Source: JAZNGX01 sp045576675 (GTDB taxonomy: Bacteria > Bacillota > Clostridia > Monoglobales > Firm-18). From it: a stretch of 23,614 nucleotides of DNA. Position numbers and translations under genes: made by a program. The notes beneath the pieces were generated by a model. It made no database searches. It saw nothing but the letters and a program-made list of their open reading frames with translations, and was not told the DNA's origin. Shown here one piece after another: positions 15,210-23,491 of this stretch. Position 1 is the first letter of the stretch; each line of letters starts with the position of its first letter. The stretch covers positions 1-23,614 of the forward strand of contig JAZNGX010000068.1 in assembly GCA_045576675.1 (NCBI GenBank). The letters are read 5' to 3'.

Positions 15210-16032
15210 TAGGAAGCAACAAATCCTCCGGGATGCACATATTTCCGCGTCCCGTACCAAGATAAACTCCTCTGCGGCGTGCCCCGTGAAAATCGGTGCC
15301 GCCGCTTTTTAAAAGCTTATATTTCTTACAAATCATATCACAGAATTTTTCATCTTCTGCAGTGTAATTGGAATAATATCCTTCAATACCTTTAAGACCG
15401 TATGACACAAGTCTTTTAATGTTTTTTTCTATCTCATTATAAGGCAGATTAAAATAACAAATATGAGCAAGAAACGGCAAGCCTCCTGCATTAAGAATAG
15501 CTTCTATTCCCTCTTTTTCTGAAACAGTTTTTCTGTGAACATATGCAAGTCCGCCCTCTGCAAGATACTTTTTAAAAAAGCCACGTGGTTCAGGCGATTG
15601 CTCGGTTGCTTCTATGTATGACGATATGTGCAGTCTTCCGATATTATCAGTTCCTGCAAATTTTATAACATCATCAAGGGTTATATCAAATCCAAGCGTA
15701 TCAAGCTTTTTTATCATTTCAATATTTCTTTCAATACGCCGCTGTTGCAAAATATTAATTACATCATTTAGTTGCTTGTTCGTAGGGTCAATATAAAAGC
15801 CGAGAATATGCGTGCTTCCGCCTTCGCCAACGCTGATTTCGATACCGGGGATAACCTCAAGCCCGGAATTTTGTGCAGCTTTTTGTGCAGAAACAACCCC
15901 TGCTGCCGTATCGTGATCTGTTATGGCAACAGCTTTTAAACCAACCTTATGAGCCAGATGCACAATCCCCTCCGGAGAATAAGTACCATCTGACTGTGAT
16001 GTGTGAACATGCATATCAATGATTCGCAACAT
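15181..16032 (-). CDS. PHP-domain phosphoesterase (RNase AM / nucleoside 3',5'-bisphosphate phosphatase-like)
   Basis: 283 residues. The polymerase-and-histidinol-phosphatase metal centre is present: His8 and His10 (DMHVHTSQSDGTYSP), DHDT near residue 40 and PGIEIS near 62, with later histidines in LAHICYF and TDFHGARRRG. The length and motif order fit the YciV/TrpH branch, which removes the 3'-phosphate of nucleoside bisphosphates or trims RNA 5' ends; the exact substrate is inferred. The ATG shares one base with the nrdR stop (TAATG), indicating translational coupling. It is the last gene of a pyrH-nrdR-PHP unit and overlaps the end of murC by 29 bases. Confidence 0.88.
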   Translation of the reverse strand: MLRIIDMHVHTSQSDGTYSPEGIVHLAHKVGLKAVAITDHDTAAGVVSAQKAAQNSGLEVIPGIEISVGEGGSTHILGFYIDPTNKQLNDVINILQQRRIERNIEMIKKLDTLGFDITLDDVIKFAGTDNIGRLHISSYIEATEQSPEPRGFFKKYLAEGGLAYVHRKTVSEKEGIEAILNAGGLPFLAHICYFNLPYNEIEKNIKRLVSYGLKGIEGYYSNYTAEDEKFCDMICKKYKLLKSGGTDFHGARRRGVYLGTGRGNMCIPEDLLLPIKEALKINS

Positions 16033-16484
16033 TATTTCTCCTTTAAATACTTTTTAAGCTCAGCCAAAAATGTATTTACATCCTTAAACTCTCTGTATAC
16101 AGATGCAAAACGAACATAAGCAACGTCATCAAGCCCTTTAAGCTTGTTCATAACAACCTCACCTATAGACTGTGACGTAATCTCTTTTTTACCCATATTA
16201 TAAATCTCAGCCTCAACGGCATCAACAACCTCTTCTAACTGACGTAACGAAACAGGCCGCTTTTCGCAAGCTCTGACAAGACCATTCAAGAGCTTATCCT
16301 TGTCAAACTGTTGACGTGTACCGTCCTTTTTCACAACAACAACAGGGCTCTCAATTTTTTCGTATGTTGTAAAACGCTTGCCGCAGCTTAAGCATTCACG
16401 TCTTCTTTTAATAGAAGTATTGTCGTCAATCGAACGTGAATCAATTACTTTGCTGTTAATTTCACCACAAAAAACGCAACGCAT
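16032..16484 (-). CDS. nrdR: Transcriptional repressor NrdR
   Basis: ATP/dATP-sensing repressor of ribonucleotide reductase genes. 150 residues, full length. The N-terminal zinc ribbon is complete (Cys3, Cys6, Cys31, Cys34: MRCVFCGE and RRECLSCGKRFTTYE), followed by an ATP-cone domain from about residue 48 (SPVVVVKKDGTRQQFDKDKL). It is 11 bases after pyrH and coupled to the downstream PHP gene. NrdR boxes were not searched for systematically; none caught the eye in this window. Confidence 0.97.
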   Translation of the reverse strand: MRCVFCGEINSKVIDSRSIDDNTSIKRRRECLSCGKRFTTYEKIESPVVVVKKDGTRQQFDKDKLLNGLVRACEKRPVSLRQLEEVVDAVEAEIYNMGKKEITSQSIGEVVMNKLKGLDDVAYVRFASVYREFKDVNTFLAELKKYLKEK

Positions 16485-16495
16485 GGTTTTTCCTC

Positions 16496-17197
16496 CTATT
16501 TTACAATTGTGCCAATTTGCTCTCCCTTAACAGCACGTAAAATGTTTTCAGGCTTTTCAAGACCGAACACAAGAATCGGGATGTCATTATCCATACAAAG
16601 TGAGGTTGCAGTTGAATCCATTACGCCAAGTCCCTGATTCAATACATCAAGGTATGTTAAAGAATCAAATTTAACTGCTGTTGAATCAATGTGCGGGTCT
16701 TTATCATACACGCCATCAACCTTTTTAGCAAGCAGGATAACATCGGCATCAATTTCTGCCGCACGCAATGCAGCAGCTGTATCTGTAGAGAAGTACGGAT
16801 TTCCACTGCCGCAGCCAAAGATAACAACTCTGCCTTTTTCAAGGTGACGAACTGCTCTGTTTCTGATGTAAGGCTCTGCAATCTGACGCATATTAATCGC
16901 CGTCTGTACTCTTGTTGGTACATCACGCTGTTCAAGTGCATCCTGCAACGCAAGTGCATTTACAACGGTTGCAAGCATACCCATATGGTCAGCACGTGTT
17001 CTGTCCATATTCTTGCCGCTTCTTCCTCTCCAGAAGTTTCCACCACCGCAAACGATTGCAATCTGTACGCCTAAATCAACACATTTTTTTATCTGGTCAG
17101 TAATAGCACCTATTGTATCTTCATCAAGACCAAAACCCTTTTCACCAGCTAAAGCCTCACCACTTACCTTTAAAATTACTCTTTTGTACTTTGGCAT
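16496..17197 (-). CDS. pyrH: UMP kinase PyrH
   Basis: Hexameric bacterial uridylate kinase making UDP from UMP, feeding pyrimidine nucleotides and UDP-sugars. 233 residues from ATG 17197; a GTG 15 bases upstream overlaps the AGGAG site and is rejected. Motifs seen are LKVSGEALAGEKGFGLD, GGGNFWRGRSG, MDRTRADHMGMLATVVNALA and DGVYDKDPHID. In most bacteria pyrH is next to tsf and frr; here nrdR follows instead, so the usual translation cluster is broken up or ends here. No strong promoter was identified in the 147-base gap to rnhA. Confidence 0.96.
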   Translation of the reverse strand: MPKYKRVILKVSGEALAGEKGFGLDEDTIGAITDQIKKCVDLGVQIAIVCGGGNFWRGRSGKNMDRTRADHMGMLATVVNALALQDALEQRDVPTRVQTAINMRQIAEPYIRNRAVRHLEKGRVVIFGCGSGNPYFSTDTAAALRAAEIDADVILLAKKVDGVYDKDPHIDSTAVKFDSLTYLDVLNQGLGVMDSTATSLCMDNDIPILVFGLEKPENILRAVKGEQIGTIVK

Positions 17198-17300
17198 AAT
17201 AACTCTCCTCACTATATTTTATATTAACTTATATGACATAATCTCTCTAATACAATATTTTAACAAATTTATGTAAAAAAGTAAAGGCTAATTTTTAATA

Positions 17301-17329
17301 TTGCAAAAATAAAATTTTTGTGTTACCAT
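17301..17329 (+). promoter_or_regulatory. Possible promoter of rnhA
   Basis: TTGCAA (17301-17306), a 17-base spacer and TACCAT (17324-17329). The -10 box is poor, and the implied start near 17336 would leave almost no leader before ATG 17345, so this is a weak candidate. Confidence 0.25.
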
Positions 17330-17344
17330 ATTATTGGTGATAAT

Positions 17345-17782
17345 ATGAAAACAGTAGAAATTTTTACAGACGGTGCCTGCAGCGGCAATCCCGGCCCCGG
17401 TGGCTATGGGGCAATTTTAAAGTACAACGGAATTGAACGTGAGTTAAGCGGTGGCGAACCCCGGACAACAAACAACCGTATGGAGCTTATGGCAGTAATC
17501 GTCGCACTCGAAGCACTTAAAGAGCAGTGCAACGTTGTGCTTACAAGCGACTCAAAATATGTTATAGATGCTTTGGAAAAAGGCTGGGCAAAAAAATGGC
17601 AAAGCAATAACTGGATGCGTACAAATAAGGATAAGGCATTAAATCCTGACCTTTGGGAAAGACTTTTAAAGCTTACCGATTATCATAATATAACATATAA
17701 CTGGATTAAAGGGCACGCAGGACACACAGAAAACGAACGTTGTGACAAGCTGGCAGTGTCAGCGTATCAAAAGTATATATAG
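17345..17782 (+). CDS. rnhA: Ribonuclease HI
   Basis: Endonuclease cutting the RNA strand of RNA-DNA hybrids. 145 residues from ATG 17345, preceded by GGTGA at 17336-17340; an upstream in-frame ATG at 17318 has no ribosome site. The four catalytic acids are present: Asp in FTDGACSGNPGPGGYGA, Glu in NNRMELMA, Asp in TSDSKYVIDA and Asp in NERCDKLA. It is the classic type I enzyme without the hybrid-binding domain. The CopZ-like gene follows after 13 bases. Confidence 0.97.
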   Translation: MKTVEIFTDGACSGNPGPGGYGAILKYNGIERELSGGEPRTTNNRMELMAVIVALEALKEQCNVVLTSDSKYVIDALEKGWAKKWQSNNWMRTNKDKALNPDLWERLLKLTDYHNITYNWIKGHAGHTENERCDKLAVSAYQKYI

Positions 17783-17795
17783 GGAGGAATAAAAA

Positions 17796-18047
17796 ATGAG
17801 TATTTTCAAAAATCTTTTCAACAAAAACAGCTACAATAACAAGCTTACTGTTTACATCGACGGAATGAGCTGCACACATTGTTCAGGCAGAGTTGAGGCA
17901 GCATTCAACGCACTTGGCGAAACAAATACAAAAGTAAATCTTGAAGGCAAATATGCCGAGGTTTCAACAAACAAAGACTTAACAGATGACGAAATCAAAG
18001 AACTTGTTACAAACACAGGCTTTACATTTGTGAAAACCGAAAGATAA
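17796..18047 (+). CDS. Heavy-metal-associated (CopZ-like) domain protein
   Basis: 83 residues with one HMA fold. The metal-binding loop is DGMSCTHCSGRVE (Cys26, Cys29), the arrangement of copper chaperones and P-type ATPase N-terminal domains, and the C terminus (ELVTNTGFTFVK) fits the last strand. There is a 15-residue N-terminal extension rich in Asn and Lys. GGGAGGAA precedes the ATG. No copper ATPase or CsoR/CopY gene is adjacent, so the partner is unknown. It is probably cotranscribed with rnhA. Confidence 0.9.
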   Translation: MSIFKNLFNKNSYNNKLTVYIDGMSCTHCSGRVEAAFNALGETNTKVNLEGKYAEVSTNKDLTDDEIKELVTNTGFTFVKTER

Positions 18048-18150
18048 CACAAAGGGCTGTAGCAAAATGCACAGACCGCATAAAGCGAAACAAATACAGT
18101 GACCAAGCCATAAACAGCAAAAAATTATAAGAGAATAAAATTCAGATGTA

Positions 18151-18174
18151 GAAATTCGTTATTAAACGAATTTC
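18151..18174. repeat. Perfect 10-bp hairpin inside the MITE-like element
   Basis: GAAATTCGTT (18151-18160), loop ATTA, complement 18165-18174. Only a weak T run follows, so it is a poor terminator for the CopZ-like gene. Confidence 0.5.
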
Positions 18175-18242
18175 ATTAGAATAATGCTTTATGCTATGAA
18201 CAAGCTTCGCCTCTCGACGTATACCAATACGCCTTCGGGTAC

Positions 18243-18272
18243 CCAAATGCCAAACCGAATATTGGCATTTGG
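18243..18272. repeat. Perfect 11-bp hairpin inside the MITE-like element
   Basis: Arms 18243-18253 and 18262-18272 with an 8-base loop. No T run follows on either strand, so it is more likely part of a folded element than a terminator. Confidence 0.5.
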
Positions 18273-18310
18273 CTCAGTTTGTCCATTCTGCACTATTTTC
18301 CCACCAGCCC

Positions 18311-18353
18311 AAAGGGCCGTAGCAAAATGGAAATCATTTTACTACAGCCCTTT
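18311..18353 (-). terminator. Probable terminator of the malic enzyme gene, formed by the MITE-like end
   Basis: 19-bp stem (18311-18329 with 18335-18353) lying 6 bases beyond the stop of the malic enzyme gene. The two unmatched positions become G-U pairs on the minus-strand RNA, so the fold is complete in that direction. The T run after the stem is short (3), which lowers confidence. Confidence 0.5.
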
Positions 18354-18359
18354 CTTTTA

Positions 18360-19532
18360 TTATATCCTTGCAACGCCTGTTTCTCTTGCAGCATCAGCTA
18401 CCGCTTTAGCAACAGCCTTACCTATCCTTTCATCAAAGGGTGCAGGCAATATGTATTCTTCGTTAAGCTCATTGTCAGCAACAAGCGAGGCAATCGCAAA
18501 CGAAGCCGCCATTTTCATTTCTTCATTTATGTCGCTTGCACGCACATCCAATGCACCACGGAAAATTCCGGGAAATGCAGACACATTGTTAATTTGATTT
18601 GCATAATCACTTCTTCCTGTGCCGACAATTCTGGCACCTGCTTTTTTCGCAAGGTCAGGCATAATTTCAGGAACAGGGTTTGCCATAGGAAATACAATTG
18701 CGTCATCTGACATAGATGCAACCATTTCTTCTGTCACTATATTTGGTGCAGAAACGCCGATAAAAACATCTGCTCCTTTCATTGCATCACCAAGAGAGCC
18801 TGTCATTTTTTCTCTGTTGGTTTTTTTGCTCATTTCCTCGTGTGCAGAATTAAGACCTTCCATTCCCTCGCACAAAATGCCAAATCTATCACACATAATC
18901 AAATTCTTAACACCAAGGTTTAAAAGGTGATTTGCAATAGCTGTTCCTGCGGAGCCTGCTCCGTTTATGACCACCTTTATTTTATCCATATCCTTTTTAA
19001 CAAGCTTTACTGCATTTATAAGTGCTGCTGCAACAACAACCGCAGTTCCGTGCTGGTCATCGTGGAACACAGGTATATCACACAGCTCTTTAAGCTTTTT
19101 TTCTATTTCAAAGCATCTAGGTGCAGCGATGTCCTCCAGATTTATTCCACCAAAGCTGCCCGAAATCAAGTAAATTGTTCTGACGATTTCGTCAACCTCT
19201 TTAGAACGAACGCAAAGCGGAAACGCATCAACATCTGCAAACTCCTTGAATAATGCACATTTTCCTTCCATAACAGGCATACCTGCCTCAGGGCCGATGT
19301 CACCAAGACCTAACACTGCAGTACCATCTGTGATAACTGCAACCAGATTCCAACGGCGTGTTAAATCAAATGATTGGTTGTAATCGTTGTGTATTGCCAT
19401 ACAAGGCTCTGCAACACCCGGTGTATATGCCAAAGACAACTGTTCACGATTTTTCACGGGCGTACGTGAGCATACCTCTATCTTGCCCTTCCATTCATAA
19501 TGCTTCTGTAATGAAAGCTCTTTAACGTCCAT
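18360..19532 (-). CDS. NAD(P)-dependent malic enzyme
   Basis: Oxidative decarboxylation of malate to pyruvate, 390 residues, the usual size of the short bacterial form without a phosphotransacetylase domain. Motifs visible are YTPGVAEPC with the catalytic Tyr near residue 36, GLGDIGPEAGMPVMEGK, the metal-binding INLEDIAAPRCFEIE and DDQHGTA, and the dinucleotide loop INGAGSAGTAIANHL. The cofactor cannot be decided with confidence. GGAGGAA precedes the ATG, and a consensus promoter is at 19569-19597. It stands alone as a leftward unit ending at the MITE-like hairpin. Confidence 0.95.
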   Translation of the reverse strand: MDVKELSLQKHYEWKGKIEVCSRTPVKNREQLSLAYTPGVAEPCMAIHNDYNQSFDLTRRWNLVAVITDGTAVLGLGDIGPEAGMPVMEGKCALFKEFADVDAFPLCVRSKEVDEIVRTIYLISGSFGGINLEDIAAPRCFEIEKKLKELCDIPVFHDDQHGTAVVVAAALINAVKLVKKDMDKIKVVINGAGSAGTAIANHLLNLGVKNLIMCDRFGILCEGMEGLNSAHEEMSKKTNREKMTGSLGDAMKGADVFIGVSAPNIVTEEMVASMSDDAIVFPMANPVPEIMPDLAKKAGARIVGTGRSDYANQINNVSAFPGIFRGALDVRASDINEEMKMAASFAIASLVADNELNEEYILPAPFDERIGKAVAKAVADAARETGVARI

Positions 19533-19568
19533 TTGTAATTCCTCCGTATACGCAAATCTATGAAAATC

Positions 19569-19597
19569 ATTTTATATTATTTGCCATAAATTGTCAA
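19569..19597 (-). promoter_or_regulatory. Promoter of the malic enzyme gene
   Basis: Minus-strand TTGACA (19597-19592), a 17-base spacer and TAAAAT (19574-19569). The -35 box is a perfect consensus. It starts 16 bases downstream of the membrane protein stop at 19613. Confidence 0.85.
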
Positions 19598-19612
19598 GGT
19601 AACAGCTTTTTA

Positions 19613-20407
19613 TTATTCATTTTGCTTTTTTAGTTTTATTATAAAATGCGGCAAAAGCTTACCGCTTCCTTTTGATTTAATATAAAACATACCTAAAATC
19701 GAAAACACAAACGCCCCAATAAAGTTTACAAACAAATCCTCCATAGTGTCATATACACCAAGGTCAAGATAACCGCCTGAAACTTCCACTTCGCGCACAA
19801 CTCCGTCCACCGTTCCTGAAATTTTTGTGGTTTCTATTTCCTCTATCACAACAGGAACATTTTTTCCGTCAGGATTAAGAGTCACGGTCGAAACAGTATT
19901 GTAAATTGTATCCTTTTGCATATCGGTGCCTGCAAAGCTGTCCATACTAAATTCAAAAAACTCCCACAAAACACCAACCGTCATTGAAAAACAAAAAGCT
20001 ACAATTGCAACAAACAATGGAGAAAGCACAAAATGAATTTTTTCAGTTCTGTTAAGTATATCAATCAGTGAAAAACCAATCGCCGCCATAAGAAAACCAT
20101 TTAAGGTGTGAAGCATTGTATCCCAATGTGGATAACTTAAATAAAACCCACTGATTTCACCAAGAATTTCAGCAGAATAAATAAACAGCAGTATAATGAT
20201 TTCCAAGGTATGCGGCAACTCAATTTTTAGCTTTTTATCAAGAAAATCAGGAATAAAAAACAACACAAAAGTTAGTGCACACAAAAAAACGTCATTATAA
20301 TTTCTGTTAAAAAACTGCGCCACCATAACAGTCAGCACTGACAAACGCAGCAAAATATAAATTGTTGTTACAACAATTTTGTTGTTTTTGATTTTGTTAA
20401 ATTTCAC
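19613..20407 (-). CDS. DUF2238 (YjdF)-like integral membrane protein
   Basis: 264 residues from GTG 20407, chosen because GAGGTG lies just upstream and because the transcript is predicted to begin near 20420, after the ATG at 20455. There are about six hydrophobic helices. The conserved-looking segments HWDTMLHTLNGFLMAAIGFS, GVLWEFFEFSMDS and YDTMEDLFVNFIGAF resemble the DUF2238 family of membrane proteins of unknown function. A soluble loop at about residues 180-225 (NPDGKNVPVVIEEIETTKIS and following) is unusual for the family and beta-rich. It lies divergent from the clpE-like gene. Confidence 0.7.
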   Translation of the reverse strand: MKFNKIKNNKIVVTTIYILLRLSVLTVMVAQFFNRNYNDVFLCALTFVLFFIPDFLDKKLKIELPHTLEIIILLFIYSAEILGEISGFYLSYPHWDTMLHTLNGFLMAAIGFSLIDILNRTEKIHFVLSPLFVAIVAFCFSMTVGVLWEFFEFSMDSFAGTDMQKDTIYNTVSTVTLNPDGKNVPVVIEEIETTKISGTVDGVVREVEVSGGYLDLGVYDTMEDLFVNFIGAFVFSILGMFYIKSKGSGKLLPHFIIKLKKQNE

Positions 20408-20426
20408 ATTAACACCTCTTGTTATT

Positions 20427-20460
20427 ATTGTAGCACATAAACAATGATTTGTCATTGTTT
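20427..20460 (-). promoter_or_regulatory. Promoter with overlapping dyad upstream of the DUF2238-like gene
   Basis: Minus-strand ATGACA (20455-20450), a 17-base spacer and TACAAT (20432-20427). A perfect 9-bp inverted repeat (20439-20447 and 20452-20460, 4-base centre) covers the -35 box and half of the spacer, a typical operator position. Confidence 0.55.
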
Positions 20461-20486
20461 GTTAAAAAATATTTACAATTGAATAC

Positions 20487-20546
20487 TTGATATAAAAAAC
20501 AGTTTGTGATATAATCATTCAATGGTACAGTGGTGTTATTGTACCA
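20487..20546 (+). promoter_or_regulatory. Promoter of the clpE-like gene with a downstream dyad
   Basis: TTGATA (20487-20492), a 17-base spacer and a perfect TATAAT (20510-20515). Immediately after the expected start lies TGGTACA (20523-20529) facing TGTACCA (20540-20546). This could be an operator or a hairpin at the 5' end of the RNA. It does not match the tandem GGTCAAA pattern bound by CtsR. Confidence 0.7.
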
Positions 20547-20574
20547 ACTTCACATCACAAGGAGGTAGATAATT

Positions 20575-22830
20575 ATGATGTGCAGTAAATGCGGAAAAAA
20601 TGTTGCCGTTGTTTTTGTAACAAAGGTTGAAAACGGCGTGCAAAAAAACGAAGGCCTTTGTATGACGTGTGCGAAAAAGCTTGGAATCAATTCAATTAAT
20701 AATATAATAGACAAAATGGGTATGACTGAAGAAGAATTCGATGAAATGAACACAACTATGATGGAAAGTATGGGGAATATCGAAAACTTAAGCGATTTAA
20801 CACCTGATATGCTTATGCCTATGATGCAGAATGCTTTTGGTGCTATGCCCGAGCAAAATGAATTTGAAGAACAGCCAAAAACCACCAAAACAAAGGTTAA
20901 TGACAAGCCTAAGAAAAAAAGCATTTTAGAGCAATACGCTGTTAACTTAAATGAAAAAGCTGCAAACAACCAGATTGACAGGGTTATTGGCAGAACTGTT
21001 GAAATTGAGCGTGTTGTTCAGATTTTAAACAGACGTACAAAAAACAATCCTGTTCTTATCGGTGAGCCTGGTGTTGGTAAAACAGCAATCGCAGAAGGGC
21101 TTGCAGTTAAGATTGTAAACAAAGACGTTCCTAATAAGCTTCTTACAAAAGAGGTTTATCTGCTTGATTTAACAGGTCTTGTTGCAGGAACACAGTTCCG
21201 CGGTCAGTTTGAATCAAGAATTAAAGGCGTTATTGAAGAAGCAAAAAAACGCGGTAATGTAATATTTGTTATCGACGAATTGCATAACATTGTTGCCGCA
21301 GGTGATGCCGAGGGTGCAATGGGTGCCGCAAACATTTTAAAGCCTGCCCTTGCAAAAGGTGAAATACAGGTTATCGGTGCTACAACATTAGAAGAGTACA
21401 GAAAGCATATCGAACAGGATTCTGCTCTTGAACGTCGTTTCCAGCCTGTTATGGTTGAAGAACCAAGTGTTGAAGACACAATTGAGATTATAAAAGGCAT
21501 TAAGGATTATTATGAAAATCATCACAAGGTAAAAATTACAGATGATATTATAAGAACCGCCACAGTGCTTGCACAGCGTTATATTAACGACAGATTTTTG
21601 CCCGACAAGGCAATTGATGTTATAGACGAGGCAGGTTCAAGAGTTAACCTTAACAACAAAAAGCTTGCAGAATTAGAACGCAAGAGAATAGAGCTTTTTG
21701 ATATCCAGACACAAAAGGAAAACGCTGTTGAGGCTGACTCTATTGAAGAATATCAGAAGGCAGCAGATTTAAAAATTCACGAATGCAGACTTATAGACCA
21801 GATTGAAGAGCTCCAAAAGGAATGCGAGAATATATATATCACCGCAGATGACGTTGCGGCAGTAATTGAAATGTGGACCAAAATCCCTGTCCACAAAATA
21901 AGTCAGTTTGAATCAAACAGACTTATGAATTTAGAGCAGGAGATAGGCAAAAGACTTATCGGTCAGAAAAACGCAGTTTCAAGCGTAGCACGTGCAATCA
22001 GAGTTAACAGAGCAGGCATTTCAAACAAAAAACGTCCTGTTTCGTTTATGTTCGTCGGTCCTACAGGCGTTGGTAAAACAGAGCTTGTAAAACAGCTTGC
22101 ACGTGAGCTTTTTGACGATGAAAAGGCACTTATCAGACTTGATATGAGTGAATATATGGAAAAACACGCAGCTGCAAAAATCATAGGCTCACCCCCGGGA
22201 TATGTTGGTTATGACGATGCAGGGCAGCTTACCGAAAAGGTTCGCAGACACCCCTACTCTATTATTTTGCTTGATGAAATCGAAAAAGCTCATCCTGATA
22301 TTTTCAATATTCTATTGCAGATTCTTGACGATGGCAGAGTTACAGACAGCCACGGCAAAACTGTAAGCTTTGAAAATTGCGTCATTATAATGACTTCAAA
22401 CGCAGGCTCAGAGCTTGGTGCAAAGTCGCTTGGATTTAACGCAACAAATTCTGATGCAGTTAAAAACAATGTAAACCTCGCATTAAAGCAGATTTTCAGA
22501 CCCGAATTTTTAAACAGAGTTGACGAGGTTATAATTTTTGAGCAGTTAACACGTGAAGAGCTATTTGATATTTGCACACTTATGCTTTCAGACCTTGCAG
22601 ACGTGCTTACAGACAAGAATATAAATCTTGTATTCAGTGACAGCCTTAAAAATCATATCATTGATGAGGGCTATGACGAAAAGTACGGTGCTAGACCAAT
22701 GAGAAGAGTAATTCACAAAGAAATCGAAACCCGTCTTGCTGAAATGATTATCACAGAAAACATCGGTGAAGGTGACACTGTTAATATTGATTATGAAAAC
22801 GACAATGTAATATTCGTTAGGCAGGTGTAA
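20575..22830 (+). CDS. clpE: ClpE-like ATP-dependent Clp protease ATPase subunit
   Basis: HSP100 unfoldase feeding ClpP, 751 residues. The N terminus is a zinc finger (Cys3, Cys6, Cys29, Cys32) instead of the usual Clp-N repeats, the hallmark of ClpE. A flexible linker of about 100 residues rich in Met, Glu and Lys follows. The first ATPase module has Walker A GEPGVGKT (163-170) and Walker B with Asp234-Glu235 (FVIDELHN). A short coiled middle region lies at about 405-455 with a UVR-like pattern (SIEEYQKAADLK). The second module has GPTGVGKT (495-502) and LLDEIEKAHPD (Asp567-Glu568). SLGF near residue 620 may be the ClpP-docking loop. AAGGAGGT is at 20559-20566. The symbol rests on architecture. 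Confidence 0.92.
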   Translation: MMCSKCGKNVAVVFVTKVENGVQKNEGLCMTCAKKLGINSINNIIDKMGMTEEEFDEMNTTMMESMGNIENLSDLTPDMLMPMMQNAFGAMPEQNEFEEQPKTTKTKVNDKPKKKSILEQYAVNLNEKAANNQIDRVIGRTVEIERVVQILNRRTKNNPVLIGEPGVGKTAIAEGLAVKIVNKDVPNKLLTKEVYLLDLTGLVAGTQFRGQFESRIKGVIEEAKKRGNVIFVIDELHNIVAAGDAEGAMGAANILKPALAKGEIQVIGATTLEEYRKHIEQDSALERRFQPVMVEEPSVEDTIEIIKGIKDYYENHHKVKITDDIIRTATVLAQRYINDRFLPDKAIDVIDEAGSRVNLNNKKLAELERKRIELFDIQTQKENAVEADSIEEYQKAADLKIHECRLIDQIEELQKECENIYITADDVAAVIEMWTKIPVHKISQFESNRLMNLEQEIGKRLIGQKNAVSSVARAIRVNRAGISNKKRPVSFMFVGPTGVGKTELVKQLARELFDDEKALIRLDMSEYMEKHAAAKIIGSPPGYVGYDDAGQLTEKVRRHPYSIILLDEIEKAHPDIFNILLQILDDGRVTDSHGKTVSFENCVIIMTSNAGSELGAKSLGFNATNSDAVKNNVNLALKQIFRPEFLNRVDEVIIFEQLTREELFDICTLMLSDLADVLTDKNINLVFSDSLKNHIIDEGYDEKYGARPMRRVIHKEIETRLAEMIITENIGEGDTVNIDYENDNVIFVRQV

Positions 22831-22833
22831 GTA

Positions 22834-23487
22834 ATGAAAAAAGTTCTTGCTGTCATAGGCTGCATCATACTGATAATCGTCATTGCAGTTGGCTATATTG
22901 CTTATGTTAACAGAAGCAATATAGCAAGCCTTATAACTGCGTTAAAGTATGACAAAACACAAATTTCTGACCAGATTAAGCAAACAAATGACGAGCTTAA
23001 GGGGAATCTTCAAAAATACTTTGATGAAGATATAAGAGATTTTACTGACGAAGAAAACGAGGCTATTGCAAAGGGTGAAATGTCTGAAAGCGAGGCATTG
23101 GCAAAGGCTATTATTGAAGCACCTAAAAAATCTGCACAAAGCGCCGATGCTATAATTGCCAAATACACATCTCAGCTATTAACTCTTGAAAGCAAGTATA
23201 TCGGCTTGATTGAAGGCGTTTTAGGCTCTGCTGTTGCAGAATATCACGCATTGCCGATTGACCAGCTCGGTTACGGCAGCAAAATGCGTATTATGCAAAA
23301 GCATGTTGGTACTATAAACAGCCTTGAGGCAACCTGCGATGGCGAGGTTGAAGCAATTATTGCAAAGCTTACCGAAGAGCTTAACGCAATCGGTGCCGAT
23401 ACATCTGTTATCAGCACCATACGTCAGGCTTATGCAAATGAAAAAAGCCTGAAAAAAGCATATTATATTAATGAATACGGTGATTGA
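22834..23487 (+). CDS. Membrane-anchored protein of unknown function
   Basis: 217 residues, not recognised. One helix at residues 4-25 (VLAVIGCIILIIVIAVGYIA) probably acts as an uncleaved anchor with the C terminus outside. The body is almost entirely alpha-helical and charged (KQTNDELKGNLQKYFDE, SQLLTLESKYIGLIEGVLG, AIIAKLTEELNAIGAD), suggesting coiled-coil pairing. It begins 3 bases after the clpE-like stop with AGGTG inside the last codons, so the two are cotranscribed and perhaps act in the same stress response. Confidence 0.75.
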   Translation: MKKVLAVIGCIILIIVIAVGYIAYVNRSNIASLITALKYDKTQISDQIKQTNDELKGNLQKYFDEDIRDFTDEENEAIAKGEMSESEALAKAIIEAPKKSAQSADAIIAKYTSQLLTLESKYIGLIEGVLGSAVAEYHALPIDQLGYGSKMRIMQKHVGTINSLEATCDGEVEAIIAKLTEELNAIGADTSVISTIRQAYANEKSLKKAYYINEYGD

Positions 23488-23491
23488 TTTA

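Larger units (their letters stand above)
18051..18353. mobile_element. MITE-like 303-bp element with inverted terminal repeats
   Basis: The left end AAAGGGCTGTAGCAAAATG (18051-18069) matches the reverse complement of the right end (18335-18353) at 18 of 19 bases. A second, direct-oriented copy with one difference lies at 18311-18329, facing the right end across 5 bases. A degenerate inner inverted copy is at 18287-18310. The interior has no credible gene but two strong hairpins: GAAATTCGTT/AACGAATTTC (18151-18174) and an 11-bp CCAAATGCCAA/TTGGCATTTGG (18243-18272). No clear target duplication is visible. The element fills almost the whole gap between the CopZ-like gene and the malic enzyme gene. 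Confidence 0.5.

Noticed and set aside
20408..20455. ATG at 20455 as the start of the DUF2238-like protein
   Set aside because: It lies in the promoter and the resulting 16 extra residues have no ribosome site; GTG 20407 follows GAGGTG.
20480..20570. CtsR operator before the clpE-like gene
   Set aside because: No tandem GGTCAAA-type heptads are present; only the TGGTACA/TGTACCA dyad.
22861..22866. VIGC near the start of the anchored protein as a lipoprotein cleavage site
   Set aside because: Only about five hydrophobic residues precede the cysteine and the hydrophobic helix continues after it, so it is a membrane anchor.
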